A program made the position numbers and the translations under genes. A stretch of 24,313 bases of DNA, taken from positions 1-24,313 of the forward strand of contig JAYMTF010001315.1 in the NCBI GenBank assembly GCA_036897485.1, written 5' to 3'. Positions within the stretch are counted from its first letter, which is position 1, and each line of letters starts with the position of its first letter. This DNA is from Pelargonium nanum. Taxonomy: Eukaryota > Streptophyta > Magnoliopsida > Geraniales > Geraniaceae. Under the pieces are notes generated by a model that saw only the letters and a list, made by a program, of their open reading frames with translations, ran no database searches and was not told where the DNA came from. Shown one piece after another: positions 9,684-18,491 of the stretch.

Positions 9684-11821
9684 ATGGGTAGGCGTCCATG
9701 TTGTAACAAAGAGACAGTGAACAAAGGAGCATGGACTCCACAAGAAGATCAAATTCTTGCCAACTACATTTCACTTCATGGCCATGGAAATTGGAGATCT
9801 CTAGCTCAAAATGCAGGTATTTTATTTTCTATCGTCGGGACAGTATGTTACACGATACAGATAGATTTTACTAAAATCATGTTGAGTCAGGCGGTTGATG
9901 CGCTTTGTATTCCCTTTGAGGTCTCAGGTTGAGCCTCCTTGCCGACGATATGGGGTGGGGTAAGAAACACATGCCTTTATCAGGCCTGCTGTCCCGTTAG
10001 CTTATAAAAAAAGCATTGAGTTTCTTTGTTTGTTTTATTAAAAAAGCGTTTATGGCCGTCGCGAATACTTACCTATGGTGACAACCAAAACGATACTTCT
10101 GGTGACGGAAACCACCTTTGATGATGGAATTTGGCCGTCACCAGAAGTGAGTTTTCTTGTAGTGATGCATTAGTAAAGAGATCAACGGAAACCGGGTATA
10201 GATCTATTTAGTAGTATCACATGCCTATTTAATACTCGTTTGTCCCCAAAAAAATGGTGCCTTATATTTTTTTGGAATGATTAGAAAAACGATTTTTTTC
10301 ATGTGTTTTCTTATGTAAGTTAAATGTTTAAAGTGACTAATCGAGATGTTTGTAAAAGTTTGTAAAATACTAAAAATAACCTCTTACGACAATGAAATTG
10401 GAAAGTAAGATCGTGCACCACATCACCTACATAAAAAAAATACTTTTGATTAGAGAACACATAACATTTTGTTTCTAATTAGGGTAATAGTAAGTGCAAG
10501 TGAGTTAGTGTTAGACTTTTCTCTCACTTTACTTCATGCATATGCATTTGTTGTAACAAACTTAAAATGTTATAATTAATATATTTTTAAGGATATTATT
10601 GATAATTTACACATAACGAACATCTTCTATTTACCAAAACAAGACATATATTTCGAGATGAAGAGAGTATTTAGTGTTATTAATATGTGAAATATAAGAG
10701 TAACAACGTCTAATAAACTTATCGTCCCATAATTTTAACCAATATCTCGTACACGAGAGAACTGCTTAAGCAGATAGGAGGGGGAAATGCCTCTTTTCTC
10801 GGTCAATTTGTGCCAATCGCAAATTTCATTTGTTTTTTTTACGTCTATTTTGTGATATGTTAATAATGAATATGCATGTCTTGAATCATATTATAGGGCT
10901 AAACAGATGTGGGAAAAGTTGTAGGCTTCGATGGATGAATTATTTGAGACCAGATATTAAGAGAGGAGCTTTTACCGAAGATGAAGATGATTTAATTATA
11001 CGCCTTCATCGTCTTCTTGGAAACAGGTATTGTTAATTATTCACTTCATACGTCCTATAATGAATATCTTATTATTAAGGGCTATACATGCACATATATA
11101 TTTGTTGTTGTTTTGCTTGTTTTAAGCACGCAATTAACTTAATATTTTTGTATGACGTAGATGGGCATTAATTTCTCGGAGAATTCCTGGAAGAACAGAC
11201 AATGAAATAAAAAATCATTGGAATAGCAATTTGATTAAGAAGGTGCATCCTCATATTTCATGGCCATATCCTCGTACTACTGCACCGGAACCTATATTGA
11301 AACCATTATCAGTACAAGAAGGAAGATACAGTGCACCAGACTCTCATCATTATAAGATTTTTAGTGATCTGCATCCAGTAAATAACGATGACATTTCACC
11401 GAAAGATGATTCTACGTCGTCGTCATCACATATTAACAATCGATCATCAACAACATCAGAAGATCAAAATCCACTTAATTCATCTATGGATCTTGACAAG
11501 AACAAAGATTTTTTCTTAGATTTATTACTAGAAATAGGTGAAAATAACATTACTCAAATTAACAATCCAACTACTACTAATTATAACAATGACCATAATA
11601 GTACTTGTAGTGGAAAAGAAATTATTGGTGGTGATGATGGAGATGGAGATGAAAGCAACCTTGTTATCAATAAGTCATGCCATTTTCAAGAAAATAAAGG
11701 TGAGATGATTGATTCATCATGTGATATGGACACAACTCTTCAACCCATGAGTACTTTCCTTAGTGAGCTCAAGAAAGTTGCTTCTTTTTTAGAATTAGAG
11801 GATCATGAATGGGAGGACTAA
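9684..11821 (+). CDS. MYB-2: R2R3-MYB transcription factor, bHLH-interacting, 307 aa
   Basis: Exons 9684-9816 (133 nt), 10897-11026 (130 nt) and 11161-11821 (661 nt) give 924 nt in frame, with GT..AG introns at the two classical R2R3-MYB positions. The protein starts [11 protein letters not shown]2 covers about residues 14-64 and R3 about 66-116. R3 carries the bHLH-binding signature D76-R95 and ends [15 protein letters not shown], the form seen in TT2-like MYBs. The tail is rich in Ser, Asn and Asp, with acidic and hydrophobic patches ([13 protein letters not shown] near the middle) and the end [18 protein letters not shown], as expected of an activator; no LxLxL repressor motif is visible. 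WPYPRT after R3 faintly recalls the KPRPRT motif of anthocyanin MYBs but is degenerate. It is the closest relative of MYB-1 in the window. Target genes cannot be read from the sequence. Confidence 0.93.
9880..10013 (+). mobile_element. tRNA-derived SINE inside MYB-2 intron 1
   Basis: A polymerase III box A-like stretch TCAGGCGGTTGATG (9887-9900) is followed after about 28 bases by a box B-like GGTTGAGCCTC (9928-9938). A non-tRNA body ends in an A-rich run at 10006-10012. CATGTTGAG before it and CATTGAG after it could be a decayed target duplication, but this is weak. Confidence 0.55.
10095..10164. mobile_element. CACTA-type transposon end with hairpin
   Basis: ACTTCTGGTGACGG (10095-10108) and CCGTCACCAGAAGT (10135-10148) are perfect inverted copies. 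Two bases further on, GTTTTCTTGTAGTG (10151-10164) is the complement of CACTACAAGAAAAC, a typical terminus of plant CACTA elements. No matching left end was found in the intron, so this is a truncated element or solo end. Confidence 0.6.
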
Positions 11822-11887
11822 TATTTCATTATTCATTTTCTTAGTTCAAGTTAATTATTTGTTAAATCTTTGTATTATTCTTTTGTT

Positions 11888-11893
11888 AATAAA
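11888..11893 (+). terminator. Possible polyadenylation signal of MYB-2
   Basis: AATAAA occurs 67 bases after the MYB-2 stop in a T-rich context, a plausible position for a plant near-upstream element. It is only a motif match. Confidence 0.4.
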
Positions 11894-12202
11894 TATCATC
11901 TTTCTACTATTTCAATCAATGTTAAATATTTGTATTACTTTTTTATTTACGGCTATACCAAAATCAGTTGAGAAGTTCGAACTTGAGACATCTAGAAAAT
12001 CCAAAGCGTCTTAACAAATGCAACATTCTCAAAAAATAGTCACAGTCGTGTTATAAACTACGAAATTTAATATTTTTCGAGATTAAAGAAAAAAACAAGA
12101 TTTGCAGGCACAAATATGTCCATTACAACGATGTTGCAATATGAAAATGATCCATATATACACAATTATCAAAGTATTTTTTTTCTTCATAAAATCAAAA
12201 AA
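11894..12202. other. MYB-2 3' flank, no gene seen
   Basis: AT-rich flank with no recognised coding or repeat feature before the SINE insertion. Confidence 0.45.
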
Positions 12203-12215
12203 CACGTTATATCAT

Positions 12216-12365
12216 ATTTTTTGTTTTTTTAAGTTGAGTTACACAACAGGGAGTAGCTCTCCCCTTTTAACCCAAAACTGCACCCCACCCGACGCAATAA
12301 GATTTGAATCCACGACCTCTCATGTGGAGATGTGTGTCTTGACCATTGCGCCACCTCCTAGAAGG
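12216..12365 (-). mobile_element. tRNA-derived SINE, family S1, with target-site duplications
   Basis: On the minus strand GGAGGTGGCGCAATGGTC contains a good box A (TGGCGCAATGG) and GATTCAAATCT is a good box B. The body GTTTTGGGTTAAAAGGGGAG is followed by GTGTAACTCAACTT and an A-rich tail. The flanks CACGTTATATCAT (12203-12215) and CACGTTATATAAT (12366-12378) are a target-site duplication with one mismatch. It is the most intact of the three S1 copies. Confidence 0.85.
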
Positions 12366-12379
12366 CACGTTATATAATA

Positions 12380-13167
12380 TTAATTATTAGATTTAATGTT
12401 ATTTTTAAGATTCAAGCTCGAGATGTTTTTAATAAAAATCGAGCTCTTAACCGCTTGATCCAGAAGACTTTAGTATTGTCAAAATGTCTTGGCTCTACCC
12501 AACTGAGTCAATGCATGCATGCAAGTTGGAGTCCCCACATGTCCATGCACAAATGGAACATTTATTTGGTCTCTTGTAGAAAGCCAAAAGACAACCCCAT
12601 CAATATGTACTTGTATGAGGCTATAAGTTATTTTGCTCAGCAATTAAATATTATAAACACATAAAGCTTCACCTACAAGATCCCATTATTTTCTATGTGG
12701 ACCTACATATTTAATCATATGGGAACCAAACAAAATTTATGTAGCATGTGGAAAATTAAATTTATCAAAGGCCACATATTTTTCTAGAAAGTTGTAATGA
12801 AAATGAAATGTGAGTGCATGGTTGAATGAAAAAGACACCCCATGGAGACAAGTTCTTCTACAGGGTTCTGTATGTATTCTCTGTCTCCTCACGCGCTAAT
12901 CTAAGTCTTGAAATAAAAACGCGTACGCGACAAGCAATGATTTGAAAATCGGACTTGAAAGAATAAGAGGTTGTTTTTCAATTTTATTTATACTAAAATC
13001 TAGAGTTAAAAGAAATGGACATGAATATAAATGAGCTAAATTTTGTAGTAAAGGGAAAAGAATGCATCAAGTTTTTAATAAAATGGATAGGTGGTTTGTT
13101 CAATTATTATTTTTTCTTAACATTGGTTGCAAGTAAATGGTACATTGTCCATGCATAAGGCGGAAAA
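12380..13167. other. Intergenic, no gene seen
   Basis: No convincing coding frame, RNA gene or repeat was recognised. Confidence 0.45.
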
Positions 13168-13178
13168 GGTAGTTTTTT

Positions 13179-13587
13179 TATTTTTTTATAGACAAGCGGT
13201 ACTATATATTAAGGCCCAGGAAGGGCGAAAATAACAAGTACAAAGAAGGGTGAGGAGTCACCCAAAAAGAAAGTACAAAAACAGAGTTACATGATTAAAG
13301 AAACTGGATTTGAGCACCAAATGTCGAAACCAGGAGAGCCTGCAGGGGGGGTAGTTGCGAGTTGGTAGCGCAGGACTGCGTGCGTGGGAAGAGCTCTCGA
13401 ATTCGATCCCCATTCAACACACCCATAAGGAGAAGTGAAAATTTTAGCCTGTGACCAAGTCTCGAGTCAAGTGTTATTAAACACCTTATAGATGTCAACC
13501 GCGAGTTTTCGGGTGCACTCACCTCGTGTTACGAAAACATAACAAAATGCAAAATATGAGTTGTAATTAAGAAAGAAAAATAGTATT
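13179..13587 (-). mobile_element. Probable 5'-truncated LINE-type retroposon associated with a SINE
   Basis: GGTAGTTTTTT occurs at 13168-13178 and again at 13588-13598, consistent with a target-site duplication. The left edge is T-rich and followed by TATAGACAAGCGGTAC, close to the reversed 3' end of the LINE at 14508-14832 (GTACCGCTTGCTTATCAG plus A run). The right part contains a SINE in the opposite orientation. GGTAGTT also occurs at 13330, so the nesting order is uncertain. Confidence 0.45.
13336..13535 (+). mobile_element. tRNA-derived SINE, family S2, copy 1
   Basis: GAGTTGGTAGCGCAGGACTG resembles a tRNA 5' half with box A, and GAATTCGATCCCC resembles box B. The body contains CCTGTGACCAAGTCTCGA and GTGTTATTAAACACC. 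Head and body match the split element at 14451-14985. Confidence 0.7.
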
Positions 13588-13598
13588 GGTAGTTTTTT

Positions 13599-14450
13599 GC
13601 CTTGGGCTTTTATGATTTACATGCTAGTTTTGGGCTTTCAGCCATTGTTTCAGTTCTAAAAGTGCACACCCATTGGGCCAATTCTTAAACATAATGGACT
13701 CAAAACTTTTTAATATTCTGGCCCATTTGTAATGACAATGGACAAACTCTAGTATCAAAGTTACAAATTGAAAGAAAATATATATTAATGGGGCAAAACT
13801 AAAAATATAGTGAAAATGAGAATGAAAATTCAAATTAAAAGTGTAATAAAAAACTATCTCTTAGTGAGGGAAACTTACCCTACCAGCTACATTCGTTTTT
13901 GGTCTAGCGATCTTCTCTTACGCTGTTTGTATAAACCGTTATTTTTCTCTTCGGTCTATTCTAAGGACCGTGAGTCATAGTTGTGCATTGTCATTATTAC
14001 CTCGTGCGGGACTCTTAATATATGTGTATCACCGATGCAAAAAGTTTTATACCCATTTAGGGATCTAGAACCACAACTCAATAAAAATTCGAGTTAGTAA
14101 ATAAGGTATTGTTTTAAATTTATTGAGTCAAACTCAGCTCATAATAATATAAAATTAATTAATTAATTAATTATATACTTCCTCTTTTGTTTTTACTCAT
14201 CACTATTTTGCTTTTGTGCTTGCATCATGTCAGGAACTCATTTTCATATTCTCTTACAATATAATATATTTGTTTAAAATAAAAACACATAATTTAACTT
14301 CGAGAAGAAACCACAGCAATATTCAATTCAGATACAGCTCACCTAACTTATTAATTTTGTTTGAAAAGTATATATATATATCTAGCATATACTCGAAAGC
14401 ATATTCTTCTTGATCTGATAAGATATCATAATTATTATTAAAATTACCCG
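13599..14450. other. Intergenic, no gene seen
   Basis: Several TTGGGCTTT and GGCCCA motifs are clustered at 13605-13735, and a TTAA tandem lies near 14154-14172. No gene was recognised. Confidence 0.45.
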
Positions 14451-14985
14451 ACGAGTCAGTTGGTAGCGCACAGGTGCGTGAGTGGGAAAAGCTAATAGAT
14501 TCGATTTCTGCTTTTGGAGGAAGCCATGCAGACGTGGAACTTTTGCAAGGAATTGGGAGCCATCCCACAAGGCCCGGAAGAAGAAATCATAAAAATGATT
14601 CAAGCTTTAAACGCTGAATCCTGACGGTTTTAAATCATTTTTTCTTTCACCATGTCAATTATCATTTCATTAGCTCGGTCAGTTAACTTCATATTTCTCA
14701 TGTATTTGCTTTCGGGCTCTTGGTTCTTTCACTTTCATCTCGTTTTGTAATCGCCTTCGGGCTCTTGTACTTTTTTCGCTCTTTTGGAGCTTTTATAAAA
14801 AAAGTACCGCTTGCTTATCAGAAAAAAAAAAAAGATTCGATTTATGCTCAACACATTTATGGGGGGAGGTGGGAACTTCAACCTGTGACCAAGTCTCGAA
14901 TGAGGATTAGTCTGAATGTGGTTAAATGACTTAAAAGTGTCAACCACGAATTTGCGGACTCACTTATAGGACACCTCATGGTATT
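14451..14985 (+). mobile_element. tRNA-derived SINE, family S2, copy 2, split by a LINE
   Basis: The head CAGTTGGTAGCGCACAGGTG and box B region AGATTCGATTT lie at 14457-14507. The body resumes after 14844 with CCTGTGACCAAGTCTCGA and GTGTCAACCACGAATTTGCG, as in copy 1. The interruption is exactly flanked by a duplicated AGATTCGATTT. Confidence 0.75.
14508..14832 (+). mobile_element. 5'-truncated LINE inserted in a SINE, with target-site duplications
   Basis: AGATTCGATTT occurs at 14497-14507 and 14833-14843 as an 11-bp target duplication. The insert opens with 38 sense codons in one frame (14508-14621, with QTWNFCKELGAIPQG inside) and stops at 14622-14624. A 3' UTR of about 200 bases follows, ending GTACCGCTTGCTTATCAG and an A run. 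This fits the last part of a LINE open reading frame plus its 3' UTR and poly(A). The peptide was not recognised as a named domain. Confidence 0.75.
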
Positions 14986-16539
14986 AAACTGAATAAAAAA
15001 ATTACATGATGAGTGTAATAGTTTAAAGCGTTTGGATCTTTCAGGATCTCAAATTTGAGCATCTCTTCGTCACGCTGGTATTGCCGAAAAAAATATTATT
15101 ATTACTATTATAATAATAATAATCCTTGCTTAATTTGTGTAACAAAGTATATGAGATTTGGTTTTTAGCCTGAACTCTGAACTTGAAGTCACTCAAGATT
15201 CAAGAATTAATGTCTTGTGACCTACCAACTATCTACCTGTCTATTATTCTATGAAAAACTATTATTATTCTATGAAAAATTATTACTGTATTTTATATAT
15301 AATTATTTTTATGTTCGGCTTAGTACATGTTAATTATGAATCATTCAGCGTCGATGAATATATATCAGTAAGCACATCGATAATTTGAAACTCTGTATTG
15401 TTTATTTATACGTCATTTTCACATTAATTAAAGTTAAGAAGTACAATGATAATTATCTAAAAACGCAATCTGCTTATTTACAATGTTTGCACTTATAAAT
15501 GTATACAAATACACTGATTATTGTTTTCGTGTAATGTGTAAGTAAAAGACATTGGCCAAGTGAATATGCGTCAATCATTCTTTAGTTGTTCGAGTAAATA
15601 GGAGTGTTCAACCGATTATAATCAGACCGGACAGGAATGGATCTATTACTGAAATGAAATAAAATGTTTACCTTTATGAGTGCGTGTTAATGATTGAGTT
15701 TCGAGCACTCGTAGTCTAACCCAAAAATTTACGGGTTTAGGTCACATAAAATTGAACCAATCCAGTTCTGGATGGGCCGGTTGTTTCTCGAGTAACTATG
15801 AGTCGGACCAGACATATCTACAAAGAATGCAAAACTCAATTGCCGAGAAAATCCGAGATCTAAACAAATCTACACTTCTCTCGTATTATGTTTAAATTAA
15901 GCTTTCCATCCCGAACTCGAAAACATACAACGTTCTGCGATTCAGCTAACTACGAAACATGCTGTTGACTAGTAGTAGAAGGTAGTTGGCAAGGTTGGTG
16001 TCTCATTTGCTTCTCCTTAGCTAAATTAATGTACCTCTTTCCTAGAATTATTTCTCGTACTAGCCATCAAAATCAGTCCTATGCCAGCTCAGTGTCGGAG
16101 CCAAGCTATTCCTCTATATTGGGAAATGACCTACGTGAACGGCCAAAACTGTATTGCGTCGAAGAGAAACGATCAAAATTTAAATATATGCCGACACGGT
16201 ACGAATACTATACGAAGGAAACGTGTTTGAGCTTACCAATTTTGTATTTATGTTGTGTTTATGTTGAAGTACACGACATGTTTAATAATCGTGTTGTTTT
16301 TTTGTTAAACTTAGAAACAAGCACGTTCGACACGAATAGCAAGCACGCTTGACACTTGGGAGTTTTTCCAATAATGTGTCACTTAAAAACTATCTAGTCT
16401 TTATTGTATTTTGTGCATAGTTATCATAATTATGTTAAACCGGTTAAATTTGTGATATTTGATCATTTTCGGTAATATCGTGTCAAACAGTTGTGCTGCG
16501 TCGTTTCTAACATGTTATTATGTTGCATCAACCCAACCC
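14986..16539. other. Intergenic, no gene seen
   Basis: ATT/AAT runs lie at 15090-15122. A 107-codon frame at 16029-16352 shows no family feature. No RNA gene was recognised. Confidence 0.45.
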
Positions 16540-16547
16540 GTTTACTT

Positions 16548-16576
16548 TCTTTTTTTTATCAGCAAGCGTACAACCA
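16548..16576 (-). mobile_element. Very short retroposon tail between target-site duplications
   Basis: GTTTACTT (16540-16547 and 16577-16584) flanks a T run followed by ATCAGCAAGCGTACAA. That is the reversed 3' tail (TTGTACGCTTGCTGATA plus A run) of the SINE at 545-652. About 29 bases are left, so this looks like an extremely 5'-truncated insertion. Confidence 0.55.
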
Positions 16577-16584
16577 GTTTACTT

Positions 16585-17690
16585 AAATGTGTCTTATTTT
16601 CACACACATCTATAAAAATATTTTGTTTTTGTTTAGTGTTTCAACATTATTACTACGAACAATGGCATTAAGTCGTGACCTTTGCTGTTATGGGACATTC
16701 CAAGTCCGTTTACATGAACGATTGTTTTCATTCTTTTTTACTGATATTAGATATCCACCCTCTGCACCACACACCGTTTGGTGTGGAAACACTAGGCCTA
16801 CGACAAGTTCAGGTCAAATTGTCATCCCTAACCGTAAAAATAAAAAGAAAATTACCATTATGCCCTCAACTTATTTTCATCTTAGTAAAAGAAGATTGAT
16901 CCTATGCAAATACACATTGCAACAAACTTTCAAGATGGAGAAGAAGAAAGTTAGCTTGAGACAAAGCCATCTCCACTTTTGTCACTTGCAAAAAGGCATA
17001 GAATTAAATGTTGTTTACATGTACGGAAATGTGCATATATTATGATATATGCAAGTAGGTGGAAATGGTGGCCATCTCCATCATCATCATCATCTTCACC
17101 AATTATATTATATACTAATTAATTATTTTTTTATTACTTCTTAAAATAAGTGTTCTGTTTTTTTCTCGAGAATGTTCTTTAAAAAATTAAATTATTTATT
17201 GTTATATATTTTCTCGTTTATTCTCATGCACATGCATTGTAACAAAGTTAAGAGATGCTAACTTACTTGTTATAATGATATTATTAGTAATTCATGCATA
17301 ACTAACTTGATTAAATGCATCACGACACTTTTTTTTATGACAATAATACAAGTGAAACGTGATATTTATTTTGAGACAAAAAGTGTATTATTGCGTGAAA
17401 AAACGAGTGAATACTATAATCAATACATCTAGAATTGTTAGGCAACAAGATGGTCCATGCCCTAAAAGGCCAAACCAACATGCGCATGCAAAAGTAAACA
17501 AATTTGTTTCTTTTAAGCAACTAGTTTTAATGGGGTTTTAAGTTTAATATTGAAAATTGAAAGAAAACTACTTGAAAACAACCTTTCAGTGCTCAAGACA
17601 CCCCATCAGTTATGAGATTAAAGACAGTTAGTTTCTTAACCTCAATTAGTTTTTGAATTTTCAAATACGGACACAAAATGGTCCTTGGTG
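16585..17690. other. Intergenic, no gene seen
   Basis: An overlapping open frame of 152 codons (16587-17045) has low-complexity composition and no recognisable domain. Short ATC repeats occur near 17080-17096. No gene is called. Confidence 0.4.
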
Positions 17691-17905
17691 TCAGTTTTCG
17701 TTAAATGATCTTACGTGTAATTTAAAATAGGTTAAATAATTATTTATTAATTATTTTCCTGGTATAGCAGGTTATGTGTTGGTCTCGTGAGTCATTTATT
17801 ACAGTCAGATAGTCACATCAATAATATTATTGATAAAAATAATTTTTTAATATATTTTAAATTCTACATCATACTATTTGACAGGAGAACCGATGAAAAC
17901 TGACT
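17691..17905. repeat. Imperfect terminal inverted repeat, possible MITE
   Basis: GTCAGTTTTCGTT near 17691 and GATGAAAACTGAC near 17893 are near-perfect inverted copies about 200 bases apart. They enclose AT-rich DNA and lie between similar AAATGGTCC and AAATGACC flanks. This suggests a small foldback element. Family uncertain. Confidence 0.35.
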
Positions 17906-18314
17906 TCAAAAAAGATTTTGAATCTATATTTGTTAGTTAAATGACCAAATTTAGAGTTTACCTATTTCATATAATGTCGGTTTGACATAGCCTTAAAATT
18001 ATCATATATAGATATCTTGTGTTTTCGTTAGAATACTATCCCTAAGAGTGAATAAAAAAATCTTTGTTTGTGCAATACCAAGTCAATAAAAACACGACAT
18101 CTAATCAATTGTAACTTATAAAGTTACACTCATTCAAATATATGTGTTACGTTGAACCTAAATTTTTTGGATGAATCGACTCAATCAGTACTCTTCGTCT
18201 ATAACTTTTTGACTATATCTCTCACTATAAAGGGAGATTCATTTCATTAAAAAAAACTCTTGTAATATCAAATCTTACTCCTATTTACATGTTGTGGTCC
18301 ATCTTATATACTTG
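17906..18314. other. Upstream region of MYB-3
   Basis: AT-rich, with a secondary TATA candidate near 18227 and no other gene. It is presumably the MYB-3 promoter; no binding site can be assigned with confidence. Confidence 0.4.
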
Positions 18315-18322
18315 TATAAATA
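18315..18322 (+). promoter_or_regulatory. TATA box of MYB-3
   Basis: TATAAATA lies 177 bases before the MYB-3 ATG. With transcription starting about 30 bases downstream, the leader would be about 140 bases and include the whole CT tract. A second candidate, TATAAAG near 18227, would give a longer leader. Confidence 0.5.
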
Positions 18323-18398
18323 TCAATCACCACATTCACACCCACACTACAATTTTGTAAGCACACTTGAAAACATTGCAAGAAAAAGACATTATAAA

Positions 18399-18461
<63 letters not shown>

Positions 18462-18490
18462 CTTCTCTCTTCTCTCTCTCTCTCTCTCTC
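18399..18490 (+). repeat. (CT)n microsatellite in the MYB-3 leader
   Basis: About 92 bases of nearly pure CT, with a few T or CTT interruptions, end two bases before the MYB-3 ATG. CT/GA tracts in plant 5' leaders are known binding sites for GAGA-binding BBR/BPC proteins. The tract should be length-variable. Confidence 0.9.
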
Positions 18491-18491
18491 A

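Larger units (their letters stand above)
9817..10896 (+). other. MYB-2 intron 1, enlarged by transposable elements
   Basis: This 1080-base intron sits at the conserved R2 position. It contains a tRNA-like SINE (9880-10013) and a hairpin plus CACTA-type terminus (10095-10164). The same intron is 448 bases in MYB-1 and 734 in MYB-3. The splice sites GCAG|GTATTT and TTATAG|GG keep the frame. Confidence 0.85.

Noticed and set aside
11219..11240. Possible miR828 target in MYB-2 R3
   Set aside because: By eye about 6 of 22 positions mismatch the expected target, too many to support it.
12280..12360. A tRNA gene on the minus strand
   Set aside because: Box A and box B are present but there is no cloverleaf acceptor pairing I could find, and it is followed by a SINE body, A-rich tail and target duplications.
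13330..13400. A tRNA gene on the plus strand
   Set aside because: The head is tRNA-like, but the element continues into a body shared with a second copy; it is a SINE.
16029..16352. A 107-codon plus-strand open frame
   Set aside because: No family features were recognised; it could be a chance frame or a transposon fragment.
16587..17045. A 152-codon plus-strand open frame
   Set aside because: It has no recognisable domain, low-complexity composition and overlapping frames of similar length; I see no promoter or splice context.
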